Source of the DNA: Brenneria corticis
GTDB taxonomy: Bacteria; Pseudomonadota; Gammaproteobacteria; Enterobacterales; Enterobacteriaceae
Reading direction: 5' to 3'
NCBI RefSeq assembly: GCF_003115855.1
Contig: NZ_KZ819090.1
Span: 17,646-81,645 of the forward strand
Length of the DNA stretch: 64,000 nucleotides
The number at the start of each line of letters is the position of its first letter. The stretch's first letter is position 1. Made by a program: the position numbers and the translations under genes. The notes beneath the pieces were generated by a model. The model ran no database searches, was not told where the DNA came from, and saw nothing but the letters and a program-made list of their open reading frames with translations. Below, in pieces: positions 33,988-43,381 of the stretch.

Positions 33988-34778
33988 TTTTGACAGTACG
34001 GACACCAGAAGAACGGACGTGAAGAGAGAACGGTTCTCTCGATACGATGGCCGCACCGCTCGCACGCCTCGCCCTCGCGATGGAACACCTTGAACGCGAA
34101 AATCGCGCCGTGATGGCGGTTTTCATTCACGCCGCCACGCGTGCTGTAGGACAAACGGGGAATCGCGATCAACGCCTGGCTCAGGCGTTGCAACTGTTCG
34201 GCATCCAGTTGTTCGGCGGTATGCTGCGGCGCCAGGCCGGCATGCCAGAGAATCTCGGCTCTGAGATAATTCCCCAGCCCGGCCAGAAACGCCTGATCGA
34301 GCAGCAGGCCGCTGAACCGCCGGCGCCGGAAGCGCGGAGAGAGTAACCGCTCGCGCACCGCTTCCGCCGTCAGCGTCTGGTCGAGCACATCAGGGCCGAT
34401 ACGTTGCAGAAAAGGGTGCGACGCCACAGTTTCCGCGCGCAGCATGGCAATATCGGAGGCGCTATACAGCAGAATGGCGGCCTCCGATGTTTCCAGCAGC
34501 ACGCGCAGATCGCGCCCGGTTTGCGGCGGCGATTCCCCGGCCTTGACCACCCGCCAGACGCCATAAAGCTGGTTATGGCTATAGAGAACCAATCCATTGC
34601 TGAAATAGGTTAACAGGGCCTTGCCATGCGTCGCGAGCCGCTCTATGCGCTGACCGATCAGCTCCGTTTCATACGGCTTCAACCGTGGGAAAGCGAACCA
34701 AACGCGGTTCAATGTGTTACCCGCCACCGCGGCGGTCAGTTGGTCTGCCGCCCGGCGGATTTCTGGTCCTTCCGGCAT
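33984..34778 (-). CDS. nei: Endonuclease VIII (Nei)
   Basis: Bifunctional DNA glycosylase/AP lyase that removes oxidised pyrimidines. It has 264 aa (E. coli 263). The catalytic Pro2 and Glu3 are at the N terminus (MPEGPEIRRAADQL). The H2TH region is near AFLAGLGNYLRAEILW, and the C-terminal zinc finger reads CERCGHRIE ... FFWCPYCQK. It is the last gene of the pxpBCA-nei group. Confidence 0.97.
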   Translation of the reverse strand: MPEGPEIRRAADQLTAAVAGNTLNRVWFAFPRLKPYETELIGQRIERLATHGKALLTYFSNGLVLYSHNQLYGVWRVVKAGESPPQTGRDLRVLLETSEAAILLYSASDIAMLRAETVASHPFLQRIGPDVLDQTLTAEAVRERLLSPRFRRRRFSGLLLDQAFLAGLGNYLRAEILWHAGLAPQHTAEQLDAEQLQRLSQALIAIPRLSYSTRGGVNENRHHGAIFAFKVFHREGEACERCGHRIERTVLSSRPFFWCPYCQK

Positions 34779-34828
34779 CGATACTCCATAACAAAATAAT
34801 CCGGCGATTTAACGCTGATGAAACCCTT

Positions 34829-35563
34829 TTACGCCGCCACGTTTATCTGATGCTGCGAGAAGCAGTTACGCAGCTTGCGCGCCAGCATCAACGCATGTTG
34901 ACCGTCGCCGTGCACGCAAACGGTATCCGCCCGTACGCTAACCCAGGAACCATCGCTGGCGCGCACGCGCTGACGCTGGATCATTTCCAGCGTTTGCGCC
35001 AGCGCCAGATCGTCGCTGCCGATCAGCGCGCCGGACTGTTTGCGCGGCACCAGAGAACCGTCCGGCTGATAGCACCTGTCGGCAAACACTTCCTGCCGGG
35101 TCGCCAGCCCCAAACGCTGCCCGGCCCGAATCAACTCGCTGCCGGCCAGCCCCACCAGGCGCAAGGCCGGATTTACCGCTTTCACCGCGCGGGCGACGGC
35201 GTCCGCCAGCGCCGGCTCCCGGGCGGCCTGATTATAGAGCATGCCGTGCGGCTTGACGTGAACCAGTTCCCCCCCTTCCGCGGCCGCTATCGCCGCCAAG
35301 GCGCCGATCTGATAAACCACCTGGGCAAAAACCGTCTCCGCGGGCAGGTGCATCTCTTTGCGGCCGAAATTTTCACGGTCGGGGAAGCTCGGGTGCGCGC
35401 CGAGCGCCACGCCATAGTTAATCCCCCAGCGCACCGACTGCCGCATGGTCTGGGCGTCCCCCGCATGGAATCCGCAGGCTATATTGGCCGAACTGATCAA
35501 CTTCAACAACGCTTCATCATTCTCGCCGCCTTCCCCCAGGTCGGCGTTCAAATCAATAATCAT
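34829..35563 (-). CDS. pxpA: 5-oxoprolinase subunit A (LamB/YcsF family)
   Basis: Part of the ATP-dependent 5-oxoprolinase PxpABC that converts the spontaneous by-product 5-oxoproline to glutamate. It has 244 aa, the E. coli length. MIIDLNADLGEGGENDEALL and ANIACGFHAGD are the metal/substrate-binding signatures. Its start overlaps the pxpC end by 11 bases. Confidence 0.96.
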   Translation of the reverse strand: MIIDLNADLGEGGENDEALLKLISSANIACGFHAGDAQTMRQSVRWGINYGVALGAHPSFPDRENFGRKEMHLPAETVFAQVVYQIGALAAIAAAEGGELVHVKPHGMLYNQAAREPALADAVARAVKAVNPALRLVGLAGSELIRAGQRLGLATRQEVFADRCYQPDGSLVPRKQSGALIGSDDLALAQTLEMIQRQRVRASDGSWVSVRADTVCVHGDGQHALMLARKLRNCFSQHQINVAA

Positions 35564-36482
35564 GCAGCCTCCACGCCAGTTGTTGCAGATAGCGCCGCTG
35601 TTGCTCCGCCGCCTGCTGAGCCTCCGCCAAGGTACAACGGATAAAATGCACCGGTTCGCCCAGGCGGATTTGCGCCAGATGATAGAGATCGGCCTCGATC
35701 ACGCAGGCGATACGCGGATAGCCGCCGGTGGTCTGCGCATCGGCCAATAGCACGATCGGCCGGCCGCTATGCGGCACCTGCACCACTCCCGGCAGCAAAC
35801 CGTGCGACGGCATTTCACGCTGCGTGGTCCGTTGCAATTCCGGCCCCAGCAGCCGATACCCCATCCGGTTGCTTTGCGGACTCAGGTGCCAGGGCGTGCG
35901 CCAGAATGCCTCCCGCGCATTTTCGCTGAACTCCTGATATTCCGGTCCCGGCAAGGCCCGTACGCGGTTGCCGAACAGCAGCTGTTTAACTCCGGTTTCC
36001 CTGATTGGCAATCGGGCGGCGGCGTCCAGCGACAGCTCATCGCCATCCGCCAGCAAGCGCCCGGCAAATCCGCCAAAACCCGCTTTCAGATCGGTACTGC
36101 GCGATCCCAGCGCCTCCGGCACGTCAACGCCGCCGGAGAACGCCAGATAGCTGCGCATACCGTGACGCGGTAAATGCATTTTTAACGTTTGTCCGGCTTT
36201 TACCGCAAAACGCCAGCCGGTCCACAACGGTTTACCGTCCAGATCGGCATGGCAGTCGGCCCCGGTCAGCGCCACCCAGCAGGGCGACGTAAAGGTAGCG
36301 ACAAATTTTCCCAGCGTAATTTCCAGCGCGGCGGCATTTTCCGCGTTGCCCACCAGCAGATTGGCCAGCTTCAGCGCGGGAATATCCAGCGCGCCGGACT
36401 GGCTGATGCCCAGACGGCGAAAGCCGAAACGTCCGGTATCCTGCACCGAGGTATGCAAGCCGGCACGGATAATTTTCAGCAT
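35553..36482 (-). CDS. pxpC: 5-oxoprolinase subunit C (biotin-dependent carboxyltransferase-like)
   Basis: AHS2-type subunit of 5-oxoprolinase. It has 309 aa. DTGRFGFRRLGISQSGALD near residue 15 and GGYPRIACVIEADL near residue 265 are typical of KipA/AHS2 proteins. It overlaps pxpB by 7 bases and pxpA by 11, so the three subunits are translated in a coupled row. Confidence 0.96.
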   Translation of the reverse strand: MLKIIRAGLHTSVQDTGRFGFRRLGISQSGALDIPALKLANLLVGNAENAAALEITLGKFVATFTSPCWVALTGADCHADLDGKPLWTGWRFAVKAGQTLKMHLPRHGMRSYLAFSGGVDVPEALGSRSTDLKAGFGGFAGRLLADGDELSLDAAARLPIRETGVKQLLFGNRVRALPGPEYQEFSENAREAFWRTPWHLSPQSNRMGYRLLGPELQRTTQREMPSHGLLPGVVQVPHSGRPIVLLADAQTTGGYPRIACVIEADLYHLAQIRLGEPVHFIRCTLAEAQQAAEQQRRYLQQLAWRLHDY

Positions 36483-37132
36483 ACGCCCTCCCGCCGGGGC
36501 ACAAACCGCACATTGTCTCCGGGACGCAGCAGGGTCGGCGGCATCTTCAGCGGGTTAAACAAGGCCAGCGAGGTGCGGCCGATCAGTTGCCAGCCGCCCG
36601 GCGTGGACAACGGGTAGATCCCGGTTTGCCCGCCGCCGATGCCGACCGAACCGGCGGCCACCCGCAGGCGAGGCTCGGCCCGGCGCGGAACATGCAATTT
36701 TTCATCCAGTCCGCCCAGATAGGCGAACCCGGGCTGAAAGCCAAGAAAATAGACGATATAGCCGACGGACGCATGGGCTTCCACCACCTGTTTTTCCGTC
36801 AGGCCGCAATGATGGGCGACCAGTTCCAAATCCGGCCCCGACTCGCCGCCATAAATTACCGGGATATCAACGTCCCGGGGATCGAATGCCAGCGACTCGC
36901 TCTCTTCCCACCAGCGCTGCAGACGTTCAATGGCGTCCAGCGCCGCCTGTTGCGGCTCTTCCAGCAAAACCGTCAGGTTATTCATGCCGGGAATCGCTTC
37001 CCGCACCGCCTGGTGGTGATTCAAACGCTCCGCCAGCCCCCAGATGCGCTGCTGGCTTTGCAGCGTCATTGGCGGCTCCAGCTCCAGAACCACGGTACTC
37101 TCGCCCAGCAGATAACATCGTGCCCGTTGCAA
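36476..37132 (-). CDS. pxpB: 5-oxoprolinase subunit B
   Basis: AHS1/KipI-type subunit of 5-oxoprolinase. With the TTG at 37132 it is 218 aa, identical in length to E. coli PxpB and starting (M)QRARCYLLGE as there. AGGAG lies 6 bases before this TTG, which decides the start over the GTG (37150) and ATG (37147) upstream. Conserved GFQPGFAYLGGLDEKLHVPR and PGGWQLIGRT are present. Confidence 0.92.
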   Translation of the reverse strand: MQRARCYLLGESTVVLELEPPMTLQSQQRIWGLAERLNHHQAVREAIPGMNNLTVLLEEPQQAALDAIERLQRWWEESESLAFDPRDVDIPVIYGGESGPDLELVAHHCGLTEKQVVEAHASVGYIVYFLGFQPGFAYLGGLDEKLHVPRRAEPRLRVAAGSVGIGGGQTGIYPLSTPGGWQLIGRTSLALFNPLKMPPTLLRPGDNVRFVPRREGVC

Positions 37133-37270
37133 TATTTTCTCCTGCATCACGTTATGCGCTTTTCCTGTTTATTATGGGGAAAGCAAGAACGATACCGAAA
37201 TGCCTATTTATGCTTCTTTTTCTCGCTTTTTGATGTATACCATTAATAAGCAATAAAAAAGCGCCAACCA

Positions 37271-38014
37271 TCAGGCCGGGTTGGGAATATCGATAAAGGT
37301 TACGTCAAACCCATGCTGCCGGGCCAGCCACTCCCCCAGCGCGCGGATACCGCCCCGCTCCGTGGCGTGATGACCGGCGGCATAAAAGTGCAGCCCCATT
37401 TCACGGGCAATATGGATCGTCTGTTCCGACACTTCGCCGGTAATAAACGCATCGACGCCAGATCCGGCCGCCTGCTCGATAAACCCCTGCCCTCCGCCGC
37501 TACACCATGCCAGCCGCTGTATCCGTTGCGGTGCATTATCCCCACAATGCAGCACCGAACGCCCCAAACGGTTTTCCAGTCGACGGCACAGCGCATCGCC
37601 GCTCAGCGCCTGGGCCAGTTCGCCGTACGGCAGCAGCGGCTCAATGGCGCCCAGCACCTTAATCTCCAGTAAATCAGCCAGCTGGGCGTTGTTGCCCAAC
37701 CGCGGGTGCGCGTCCAGCGGCAAATGGTAGCCATAGAGGTTAATATCGTTAACCAGCAGGGTTTTCAGCCGATTACGCTTCATACCGCTGACAATCGGCG
37801 ATTCGTTTTTCCAGAAATAGCCGTGATGGACCAGCACGGCATCGGCCTGATGCTCAACGGCGACGTCCAGCAACGCCTGCGAGGCCGTCACCCCGGTAAT
37901 GATGCGCCGCACGTCCGCGCGCCCTTCCACCTGCAGGCCATTCGGGGCGTAGTCCTGAAACTCCTCGACGTTAAGCTCCCGGTTAATCAGTTGTTCCAAC
38001 TCGCTATTGCGCAT
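37271..38014 (-). CDS. ybgI: NIF3-family dinuclear metal protein YbgI
   Basis: A 247-aa metal-binding protein (E. coli 247), sometimes called a radiation-resistance protein or cyclohydrolase-like; its reaction is not firmly known. Metal ligands are seen in VLVHHGYFWKNES, LDAHPRLGNN and GHHATERGG. Its start overlaps the phrB stop by 11 bases. It is followed by pxpB after 138 bases. Confidence 0.95.
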   Translation of the reverse strand: MRNSELEQLINRELNVEEFQDYAPNGLQVEGRADVRRIITGVTASQALLDVAVEHQADAVLVHHGYFWKNESPIVSGMKRNRLKTLLVNDINLYGYHLPLDAHPRLGNNAQLADLLEIKVLGAIEPLLPYGELAQALSGDALCRRLENRLGRSVLHCGDNAPQRIQRLAWCSGGGQGFIEQAAGSGVDAFITGEVSEQTIHIAREMGLHFYAAGHHATERGGIRALGEWLARQHGFDVTFIDIPNPA

Positions 38015-39473
38015 ACGTCCCCTTCTCTGCTTGCTCGTTATCGGTCATTGCCGCCCGCTTCGCCGCTTCAAAAGCCGCCAGCGTCTGCCGTCTCGCCTGT
38101 TGATGATCGACAATCGGCAGCGGGTAGCGCAACTCGCGCCGCTGGCGGTCGGCCCATCGGTGCGGCTGGTGAATGTCTTTATCCGCCACCTCCGCCAATT
38201 CCGGCAGCCAGCGGCGGATAAAAGTTCCCTGCGGATCAAAACGTTCGCCCTGGGTGGTCGGGTTGAAAATACGAAAATAGGGCGCCGCATCCGTTCCGGT
38301 GGAGGCCGCCCACTGCCAGCCGCCGTTATTCGCCGCCAGGCTGCCATCCAGCAGTTGCGACATAAAATAGCGCTCCCCCTGGCGCCAGTCGATAAGTAAA
38401 TCCTTTACTAAAAAACTGGCGCAAATCATCCGCAGACGGTTGTGCATCCAGCCGGTCTGGTTCAGTTGCCGCATCGCCGCATCCACTATCGGATAGCCGG
38501 TTTTCCCCTGCTGCCACGCCGCCAGTAAATCCGGCGACTGCCGCCATTGCACCCGCTGCGTCCAGTCGATAAACGGCTTATGCCGGCAGAGATCCGGCCA
38601 GAACACCAGCAGATGATGATAAAACTCGCGCCAGATCAGCTCATTGAACCAGCTGAACGCCCCGCTTTCGCGCTGTTCCAGCATCGCGGGGCATTCGGCG
38701 CGCAGCCGGTTGAAACACTGGCGCGGCGACAGCACGCCCAACGCCAGATAGGGCGAGAGTTTGCTGGTGCCTGCCAGCGCGGGTAAATCCCGCTGGCGTG
38801 GATAATCCTGTACCTGTTCGCGGCAGAACCGGCGCAGCTGGTGCAGAGCCGCCGTCTCCCCGACGGGAAAGTCGCCATCGATGTCCTGCCGCGGATAACT
38901 GAACGGCGTCAGCGCCGTGGCGACGGCGACCGCCCCGCCGCGCCTCGGCTCCGGCGCCGGCACGCTGCCGGTATCCGTTTCCAGCAGACGCTGAATAAAG
39001 GCCTGACGAAACGGCGTAAAGACCTTGTACATCTCGCCCTTGGCGGTCAGCACGCTGCCCGGCGGCAACAGCAGGCCGCCATCAAATCCCCGGCACTCGA
39101 CGCGCCCCGCCAGCAGCGTCTCCGCCTCTCCGTCGCGCCGGCGTTCGTTGATTTCATACTGCCGGTTATAGAACAGATGGGTAACGCCCTGCTGCTGACA
39201 AAAATCCCGCAGCCAGTGCGCCGCGGCGGCAAAATCGGCGCATTCATGGTAATAAAGCGCAATCCCCTTCTCGGCCAACGCCTGCTGCAGCGCGTGCAGA
39301 TGCGCCAGCAGGAAAGCCGCCTGCCGCGGCGCCATATCGTGCTGCCGCCACTGCTGCGGCGTGGCGATAAACAGGGCCAAAACCCGCGCCCGCGGATCCT
39401 GGCAGGCGGCATGCAGCGCCGGATTATCCGTGATGCGTAAATCATTACGCAGCCAAACCAAATGCGTGGTCAT
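38004..39473 (-). CDS. phrB: Deoxyribodipyrimidine photolyase (CPD, class I)
   Basis: Blue-light flavoenzyme that splits cyclobutane pyrimidine dimers. It has 489 aa, slightly longer than in E. coli (472). The N-terminal antenna domain begins THLVWLRNDLRITDNPALHA. The FAD-binding domain holds FSWFNELIWREFYHHLL and TGYPIVDAAMRQLNQTGWMH, and WASSTGTDAAPYFRIFNP-like Trp/Asn contacts lie near residue 385. It lies 21 bases after the TudS/YbgA gene. Confidence 0.97.
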   Translation of the reverse strand: MTTHLVWLRNDLRITDNPALHAACQDPRARVLALFIATPQQWRQHDMAPRQAAFLLAHLHALQQALAEKGIALYYHECADFAAAAHWLRDFCQQQGVTHLFYNRQYEINERRRDGEAETLLAGRVECRGFDGGLLLPPGSVLTAKGEMYKVFTPFRQAFIQRLLETDTGSVPAPEPRRGGAVAVATALTPFSYPRQDIDGDFPVGETAALHQLRRFCREQVQDYPRQRDLPALAGTSKLSPYLALGVLSPRQCFNRLRAECPAMLEQRESGAFSWFNELIWREFYHHLLVFWPDLCRHKPFIDWTQRVQWRQSPDLLAAWQQGKTGYPIVDAAMRQLNQTGWMHNRLRMICASFLVKDLLIDWRQGERYFMSQLLDGSLAANNGGWQWAASTGTDAAPYFRIFNPTTQGERFDPQGTFIRRWLPELAEVADKDIHQPHRWADRQRRELRYPLPIVDHQQARRQTLAAFEAAKRAAMTDNEQAEKGTYAQ

Positions 39474-39494
39474 AATTCATCCTCTGGCTGCCGG

Positions 39495-40454
39495 TTAGTG
39501 GTCGTAGCGTAATCTTAACGCTTCCGGATAGGGCTCAAAGTAACGCTGCTCCGCCAGATAACTGTCCGGGTATTGCGCCATGTAATGCTTCAGCAGGGCG
39601 ATCGGCGCCAGCAGGGGTTGCAACCCCTGGCGATAGCGATCTATCAGTTGGGTCAGTTCCTGTCGCTGCGGCGCATTGAGCTGACGGCGAAAATACCCCT
39701 GAACGTGCATCAGTACATTGGTGTGATTACGCCGCGTTGCCGGATGCGACAGCAGCTTCATCAGCCGCAGACGGTATTCCTGCGCAAAAGCGTCCAGCGA
39801 TTGCCATTGTTCAATATCCGCCACAAAACGCCCCAACTCACGGTATTCCGGCTGCGAATGCGCCAGCAGCAGTAGTTTATAACGGCTGTGAAAGGCGATC
39901 AGCGCGCCACGAGTCAGGCCTTGTCGCCAAAGCTCATGCAGCTCATGCAGCGCATACACCCGCTCGATAAAATTTTCCCGTAGTCCCGGATCGTGCAAAC
40001 GGCCGTCTTCTTCTACCGGCAGCCAGGGAAACTGACACAGCAGTTCCTGGGTAAACAATCCAATACCACTTTTGCGCGCATTTTTTTGCGACTCGTCATA
40101 CACCTTTACCCGTTCCATACCGCAGCTGGGCGATTTGGCGCAGACGATATAGCCGCACAGATGCTGTAAATGAGCGATTTTTTGCGCGCAGAAGCGGTGC
40201 ATTTTCCGGGTCATATCCAGCGGCGAACCATTACTGGCGCGCAGCATAATGTTTCCCTGCGCGTCTTTTACCTGCCGCAACGCCGGACGCGGCACCGGTA
40301 ATCCCACCGCCATTTCCGGACACAGCGGCTCAAAATGGAAATAAGGCGCCAGTTGCTCAACCGCAAACGCCAGACGTTTGTGGCCGCCGTCAAAGCGCAC
40401 CGGATTGCCGAGCAGGCAGGCGCTGATGCCAACCGGGATCTGATCGAACGTCAT
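39495..40454 (-). CDS. TudS-type (DUF523) and YbgA-type (DUF1722) fusion protein
   Basis: A 319-aa two-domain protein. Residues 1-150 are DUF523, the family of the [4Fe-4S] 2-thiouracil desulfidase TudS. The three cluster-type cysteines are visible: Cys13 in GISACLLGNPVRFDGGHK, Cys45 in LCPE and Cys111 in SPSCG. Residues about 190-305 are DUF1722 (YbgA), with HSRYKLLLLAHSQPEYRELG. E. coli YbgA (about 169 aa) has only the second domain, next to phrB in the same way. A role in removing thiolated pyrimidines is plausible from domain and context but is not shown. Confidence 0.88.
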   Translation of the reverse strand: MTFDQIPVGISACLLGNPVRFDGGHKRLAFAVEQLAPYFHFEPLCPEMAVGLPVPRPALRQVKDAQGNIMLRASNGSPLDMTRKMHRFCAQKIAHLQHLCGYIVCAKSPSCGMERVKVYDESQKNARKSGIGLFTQELLCQFPWLPVEEDGRLHDPGLRENFIERVYALHELHELWRQGLTRGALIAFHSRYKLLLLAHSQPEYRELGRFVADIEQWQSLDAFAQEYRLRLMKLLSHPATRRNHTNVLMHVQGYFRRQLNAPQRQELTQLIDRYRQGLQPLLAPIALLKHYMAQYPDSYLAEQRYFEPYPEALRLRYDH

Positions 40455-40650
40455 GATTTAACCTCATAAAAAAACATCTACTGTTATCAGCATAGCGGAT
40501 CCCACCCTGACGCATGCTAAACGGCGGGAGAAATAGGGTAAGAAATCATGAGATTGGCGCGACGGTTCACCATCCGGGTTCGCCGCGATGGGCTTAGGGG
40601 AAAATTAAATGCAGGAGCTTGATTAAGAGGGGCCAGCCGGTTGCAGGATA

Positions 40651-40680
40651 GAAAAATGCCGTTCACCCATGAACGGCATC
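40651..40680 (-). terminator. Rho-independent terminator after ybfA
   Basis: ATGCCGTTC (40656-40664) pairs with GAACGGCAT (40671-40679). On the minus strand a T-run follows. Confidence 0.85.
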
Positions 40681-40712
40681 GTCCAATAAAAGAGATGTTT
40701 CCTGCGATCAAA

Positions 40713-40919
40713 TCAATAGAAATCGCACGCCGAGTTTTCCGATTGCGCCAGCCAGACCGGCTTGTCGCTGGTTTTCAGCCAGACACGGTGCAGATAACTG
40801 TAAAAACGCGCCCGATCGCGGCGAAACAGCATCACCGGTAACGCGGCGACGCCGATGATTACCACGGCAATACGGCGCAGCACAATGCGATGTAAGGGAT
40901 AAGCGGTGTAGAGTGACAT
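40713..40919 (-). CDS. ybfA: Small membrane-associated protein YbfA
   Basis: A 68-aa protein with one hydrophobic segment (about residues 13-30) and the conserved second half RDRARFYSYLHRVW then TSDKPVW and DFY at the end, as in E. coli YbfA (68 aa). Function unknown. E. coli has the kdp operon beside it; here there is none. Confidence 0.88.
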   Translation of the reverse strand: MSLYTAYPLHRIVLRRIAVVIIGVAALPVMLFRRDRARFYSYLHRVWLKTSDKPVWLAQSENSACDFY

Positions 40920-41248
40920 AACGATCCTCCTCTAAAGGCGAGCTCCCCTTGCCAGCTGGTTACTCACGTTAACGATAAAACCCACATGGGGAAATTGGTT
41001 AAAACTTTACCGTTTTTAGTGCAGGTTTACTACTCATCGGACCAGAAAAAGATCAAATAATCGGCAGTTTTTTCTCTGTTACGTCATTAGGTTATGCATT
41101 AGTTAACAATAAATATCCAGCTTGTTAAAGAGAGGGGCTTATCACGCAGCGGTAACCGCTTTCTGGTTATCCGCCCCCTCCCGGCGTAACATGCCGTCTG
41201 GTCCGTTTCACTATTATTCCATTTCTGTTTATTCAGGAAACTCTCATC
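40920..41248. other. Gene-free divergent region between ybfA and the EamA gene
   Basis: A 329-base stretch. Nothing codes here. AT-rich sequence at 41030-41125 probably holds one or both promoters. AGGAAA precedes the ATG at 41249. Confidence 0.5.
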
Positions 41249-41677
41249 ATGAGTAGCTGGTTAATCTACGCCCTGCTTTCCGCCCTGTGCGCCGCGCTGG
41301 TCGCCCTGTTTGGCAAAATAGGCCTGCAAAATCTGGATGCCAATACCGCAACCGCCATCCGCGCCGTGGTGATGGCGCTTTTTCTGGTCGGCGTGGTGGT
41401 CGCGCAGGGAAAAACCGCACTGGTAGGCGAGGTCATGGCCAACAAAAAGGCCCTGTTGTTTATTCTGCTCAGCGGCGTGGCCGGCGCCATGTCGTGGCTG
41501 TTTTACTTTGTGGCGCTGAAAAACGGCAATGTCGCCCAGGTGGCGCCGATTGATAAGCTCAGCGTGGTGTTTGCGGTGGTATTGGCCGTGGTGTTGCTGG
41601 GGGAAAAGATTTCGCTGCTGGCTGGCGCAGGCGTGGCGTTGATTTCAGTTGGCGCGCTGCTTGTCGCGCTGGGATAA
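41249..41677 (+). CDS. EamA/DMT-family half-size transporter
   Basis: A 142-aa inner-membrane protein with five hydrophobic helices forming a single EamA repeat (LLSALCAALVALFGKIGL, then SGVAGAMSWLFYFVALKNG, and VLLGEKISLLAGAGVALI). Such single-repeat proteins are thought to work as dimers in export of small metabolites; the substrate cannot be told. It stands alone, convergent with pgm. Confidence 0.88.
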   Translation: MSSWLIYALLSALCAALVALFGKIGLQNLDANTATAIRAVVMALFLVGVVVAQGKTALVGEVMANKKALLFILLSGVAGAMSWLFYFVALKNGNVAQVAPIDKLSVVFAVVLAVVLLGEKISLLAGAGVALISVGALLVALG

Positions 41678-41679
41678 CA

Positions 41680-41698
41680 GGCGCCGCATCGCGGCGCC
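41680..41698. terminator. Hairpin between the EamA gene and pgm
   Basis: GGCGCCGC (41680-41687) pairs with GCGGCGCC (41691-41698) with a 3-base loop in the 32-base gap between two convergent stops. It has no T-run in either direction, so efficiency is uncertain. Confidence 0.4.
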
Positions 41699-41709
41699 CA
41701 ATTACAGGC

Positions 41710-43353
41710 TTATTTGGCGTTAGCCAGCACCGCGCCGACAATCTCCACCGCTTCCTTCTCGATGCGCTCCCGGTGCTCCGCGCCGAGGAAACTCTCGCAG
41801 TAGATTTTATAGGCTTCTTCCGTACCGGAAGGACGCGCGGCGAACCAGCCGTTATCGGTCATCACTTTCAGCCCGCCAATCGCCGCGCCGTTGCCCGGCG
41901 CCGCCGTCAGACGCGCGGTGATCGCATCGCCCGCCAGCGTGGCGGCCGACACCTGTTCCGGCGACAGGCGGGATAACGCCGCTTTTTGCGCCTGGGTCGC
42001 CGGGGCCTGGATGCGGTTGTAGCTTGGCGCGCCGAAACGTTTTGCCAGATCGTCATAGTGCTGCTGCGGATTTTTCCCCGTCACCGCGGTAATTTCCGCC
42101 GCCAGCAGACACATAATGATGCCGTCTTTGTCCGTCGACCACGGCGTGCCGTCAAAGCGCAGGAACGACGCTCCCGCGCTCTCCTCGCCGCCGAAGCCGA
42201 AACTGCCGTCAAACAGGCCGTCGACAAACCATTTGAAGCCAACCGGCACTTCCACCAGTTTACGGCCCAGCTGCGCGACGACGCGATCGATCATCGCGCT
42301 GGAGACCAGCGTTTTACCGACGGCCACCGATTCGCCCCACTGCGGACGATGCTGGAACAGGTAATCGATGGATACCGCCAGATAGTGATTGGGGTTCATC
42401 AGCCCGGCCGGGGTAACGATGCCGTGACGGTCGTAGTCGGGATCGTTGGCGAACGCCAGATCGAACTTATCGCGCAGCGCCAGCAGTCCGGCCATGGCCG
42501 ATACCGACGAGCAGTCCATACGGATCACCCCGTCGTGATCCAGCGTCATAAAGCGGAAAGTCTGATCGATGGCGTCGTTCACCAGCGTCAGATCCAGCTT
42601 GTAATGCTCGGCGATGCGCTGCCAGTAGGCGATACCGGAACCGCCCAGCGGATCGACCCCCAGTTTCAGGCCCGCGCGCTGAATCGCCGCCATATCCACC
42701 ACCTCGCCCAGCCCTGCAACGTAGGGCTGCACCAAATCCTGTTGATGCACATAGCCGCTTTTCCAGGCCTGATCCAGCGTAATGCGTTTCACTTCCCGCA
42801 GATTATCCGCCAGCAGCGCGTTCGCCCGCTGTTCGATCACGCTGGTGAGGTTGGTATCCGCCGGGCCGCCGTTGGGCGGATTGTATTTAATACCGCCGTC
42901 TTCCGGCGGATTGTGCGACGGCGTAATCACAATGCCGTCCGCCAGCGCGCCGCCCTGACGGTTATGCGCCAGAATGGCGTTGGAGACGGCGGGCGTCGGG
43001 GTAAAGCCATTGTCCTGCTGGACGATGACCTCCACGCCGTTGGCCGCCAGCACCTCCAGCACCGAAATAAAAGCCGGTTCGGACAGCGCATGGGTATCTT
43101 TGCCGACATGGCACGGGCCGCTGACGCCCTGCTTTTTACGTTCTTCCGCAATAGCCTGCGCTATCGCCAGAATATGCGCTTCGTTGAAACTATGCCGCCC
43201 CGCGCTGCCGCGGTGGCCTGAGGTGCCAAACTTCACCGCATGCGCCGCATTTCCGACTTCCGGACGCAGAACATAATATTGTGACGTCAACTGAGCCACA
43301 TTGATTAAATCGCTTTGCCGGGTAGGCTGTCCGGCTCTTGGGTGATTAGCCAT
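41710..43353 (-). CDS. pgm: Phosphoglucomutase (alpha-D-glucose-specific)
   Basis: Interconverts glucose 1-phosphate and glucose 6-phosphate for UDP-glucose, glycogen and polysaccharide synthesis. It has 547 aa (E. coli 546). The phosphoserine loop is GIVITPSHNPPEDGG; the metal loop is DPDYDRHG; FGTSGHRGSAG lies near the N terminus; ARPSGTEEAYKIY is the phosphate-binding C-terminal motif. It lies 28 bases after seqA on the same strand, as in E. coli. Confidence 0.98.
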   Translation of the reverse strand: MANHPRAGQPTRQSDLINVAQLTSQYYVLRPEVGNAAHAVKFGTSGHRGSAGRHSFNEAHILAIAQAIAEERKKQGVSGPCHVGKDTHALSEPAFISVLEVLAANGVEVIVQQDNGFTPTPAVSNAILAHNRQGGALADGIVITPSHNPPEDGGIKYNPPNGGPADTNLTSVIEQRANALLADNLREVKRITLDQAWKSGYVHQQDLVQPYVAGLGEVVDMAAIQRAGLKLGVDPLGGSGIAYWQRIAEHYKLDLTLVNDAIDQTFRFMTLDHDGVIRMDCSSVSAMAGLLALRDKFDLAFANDPDYDRHGIVTPAGLMNPNHYLAVSIDYLFQHRPQWGESVAVGKTLVSSAMIDRVVAQLGRKLVEVPVGFKWFVDGLFDGSFGFGGEESAGASFLRFDGTPWSTDKDGIIMCLLAAEITAVTGKNPQQHYDDLAKRFGAPSYNRIQAPATQAQKAALSRLSPEQVSAATLAGDAITARLTAAPGNGAAIGGLKVMTDNGWFAARPSGTEEAYKIYCESFLGAEHRERIEKEAVEIVGAVLANAK

Positions 43354-43381
43354 TGGCGTTTCTCCCTGACGCTGTCATTGA

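Noticed and set aside
41986..43221. A 411-codon plus-strand frame opposite pgm
   Set aside because: pgm is certain; the antisense frame has the same artefactual His/Arg-rich composition.
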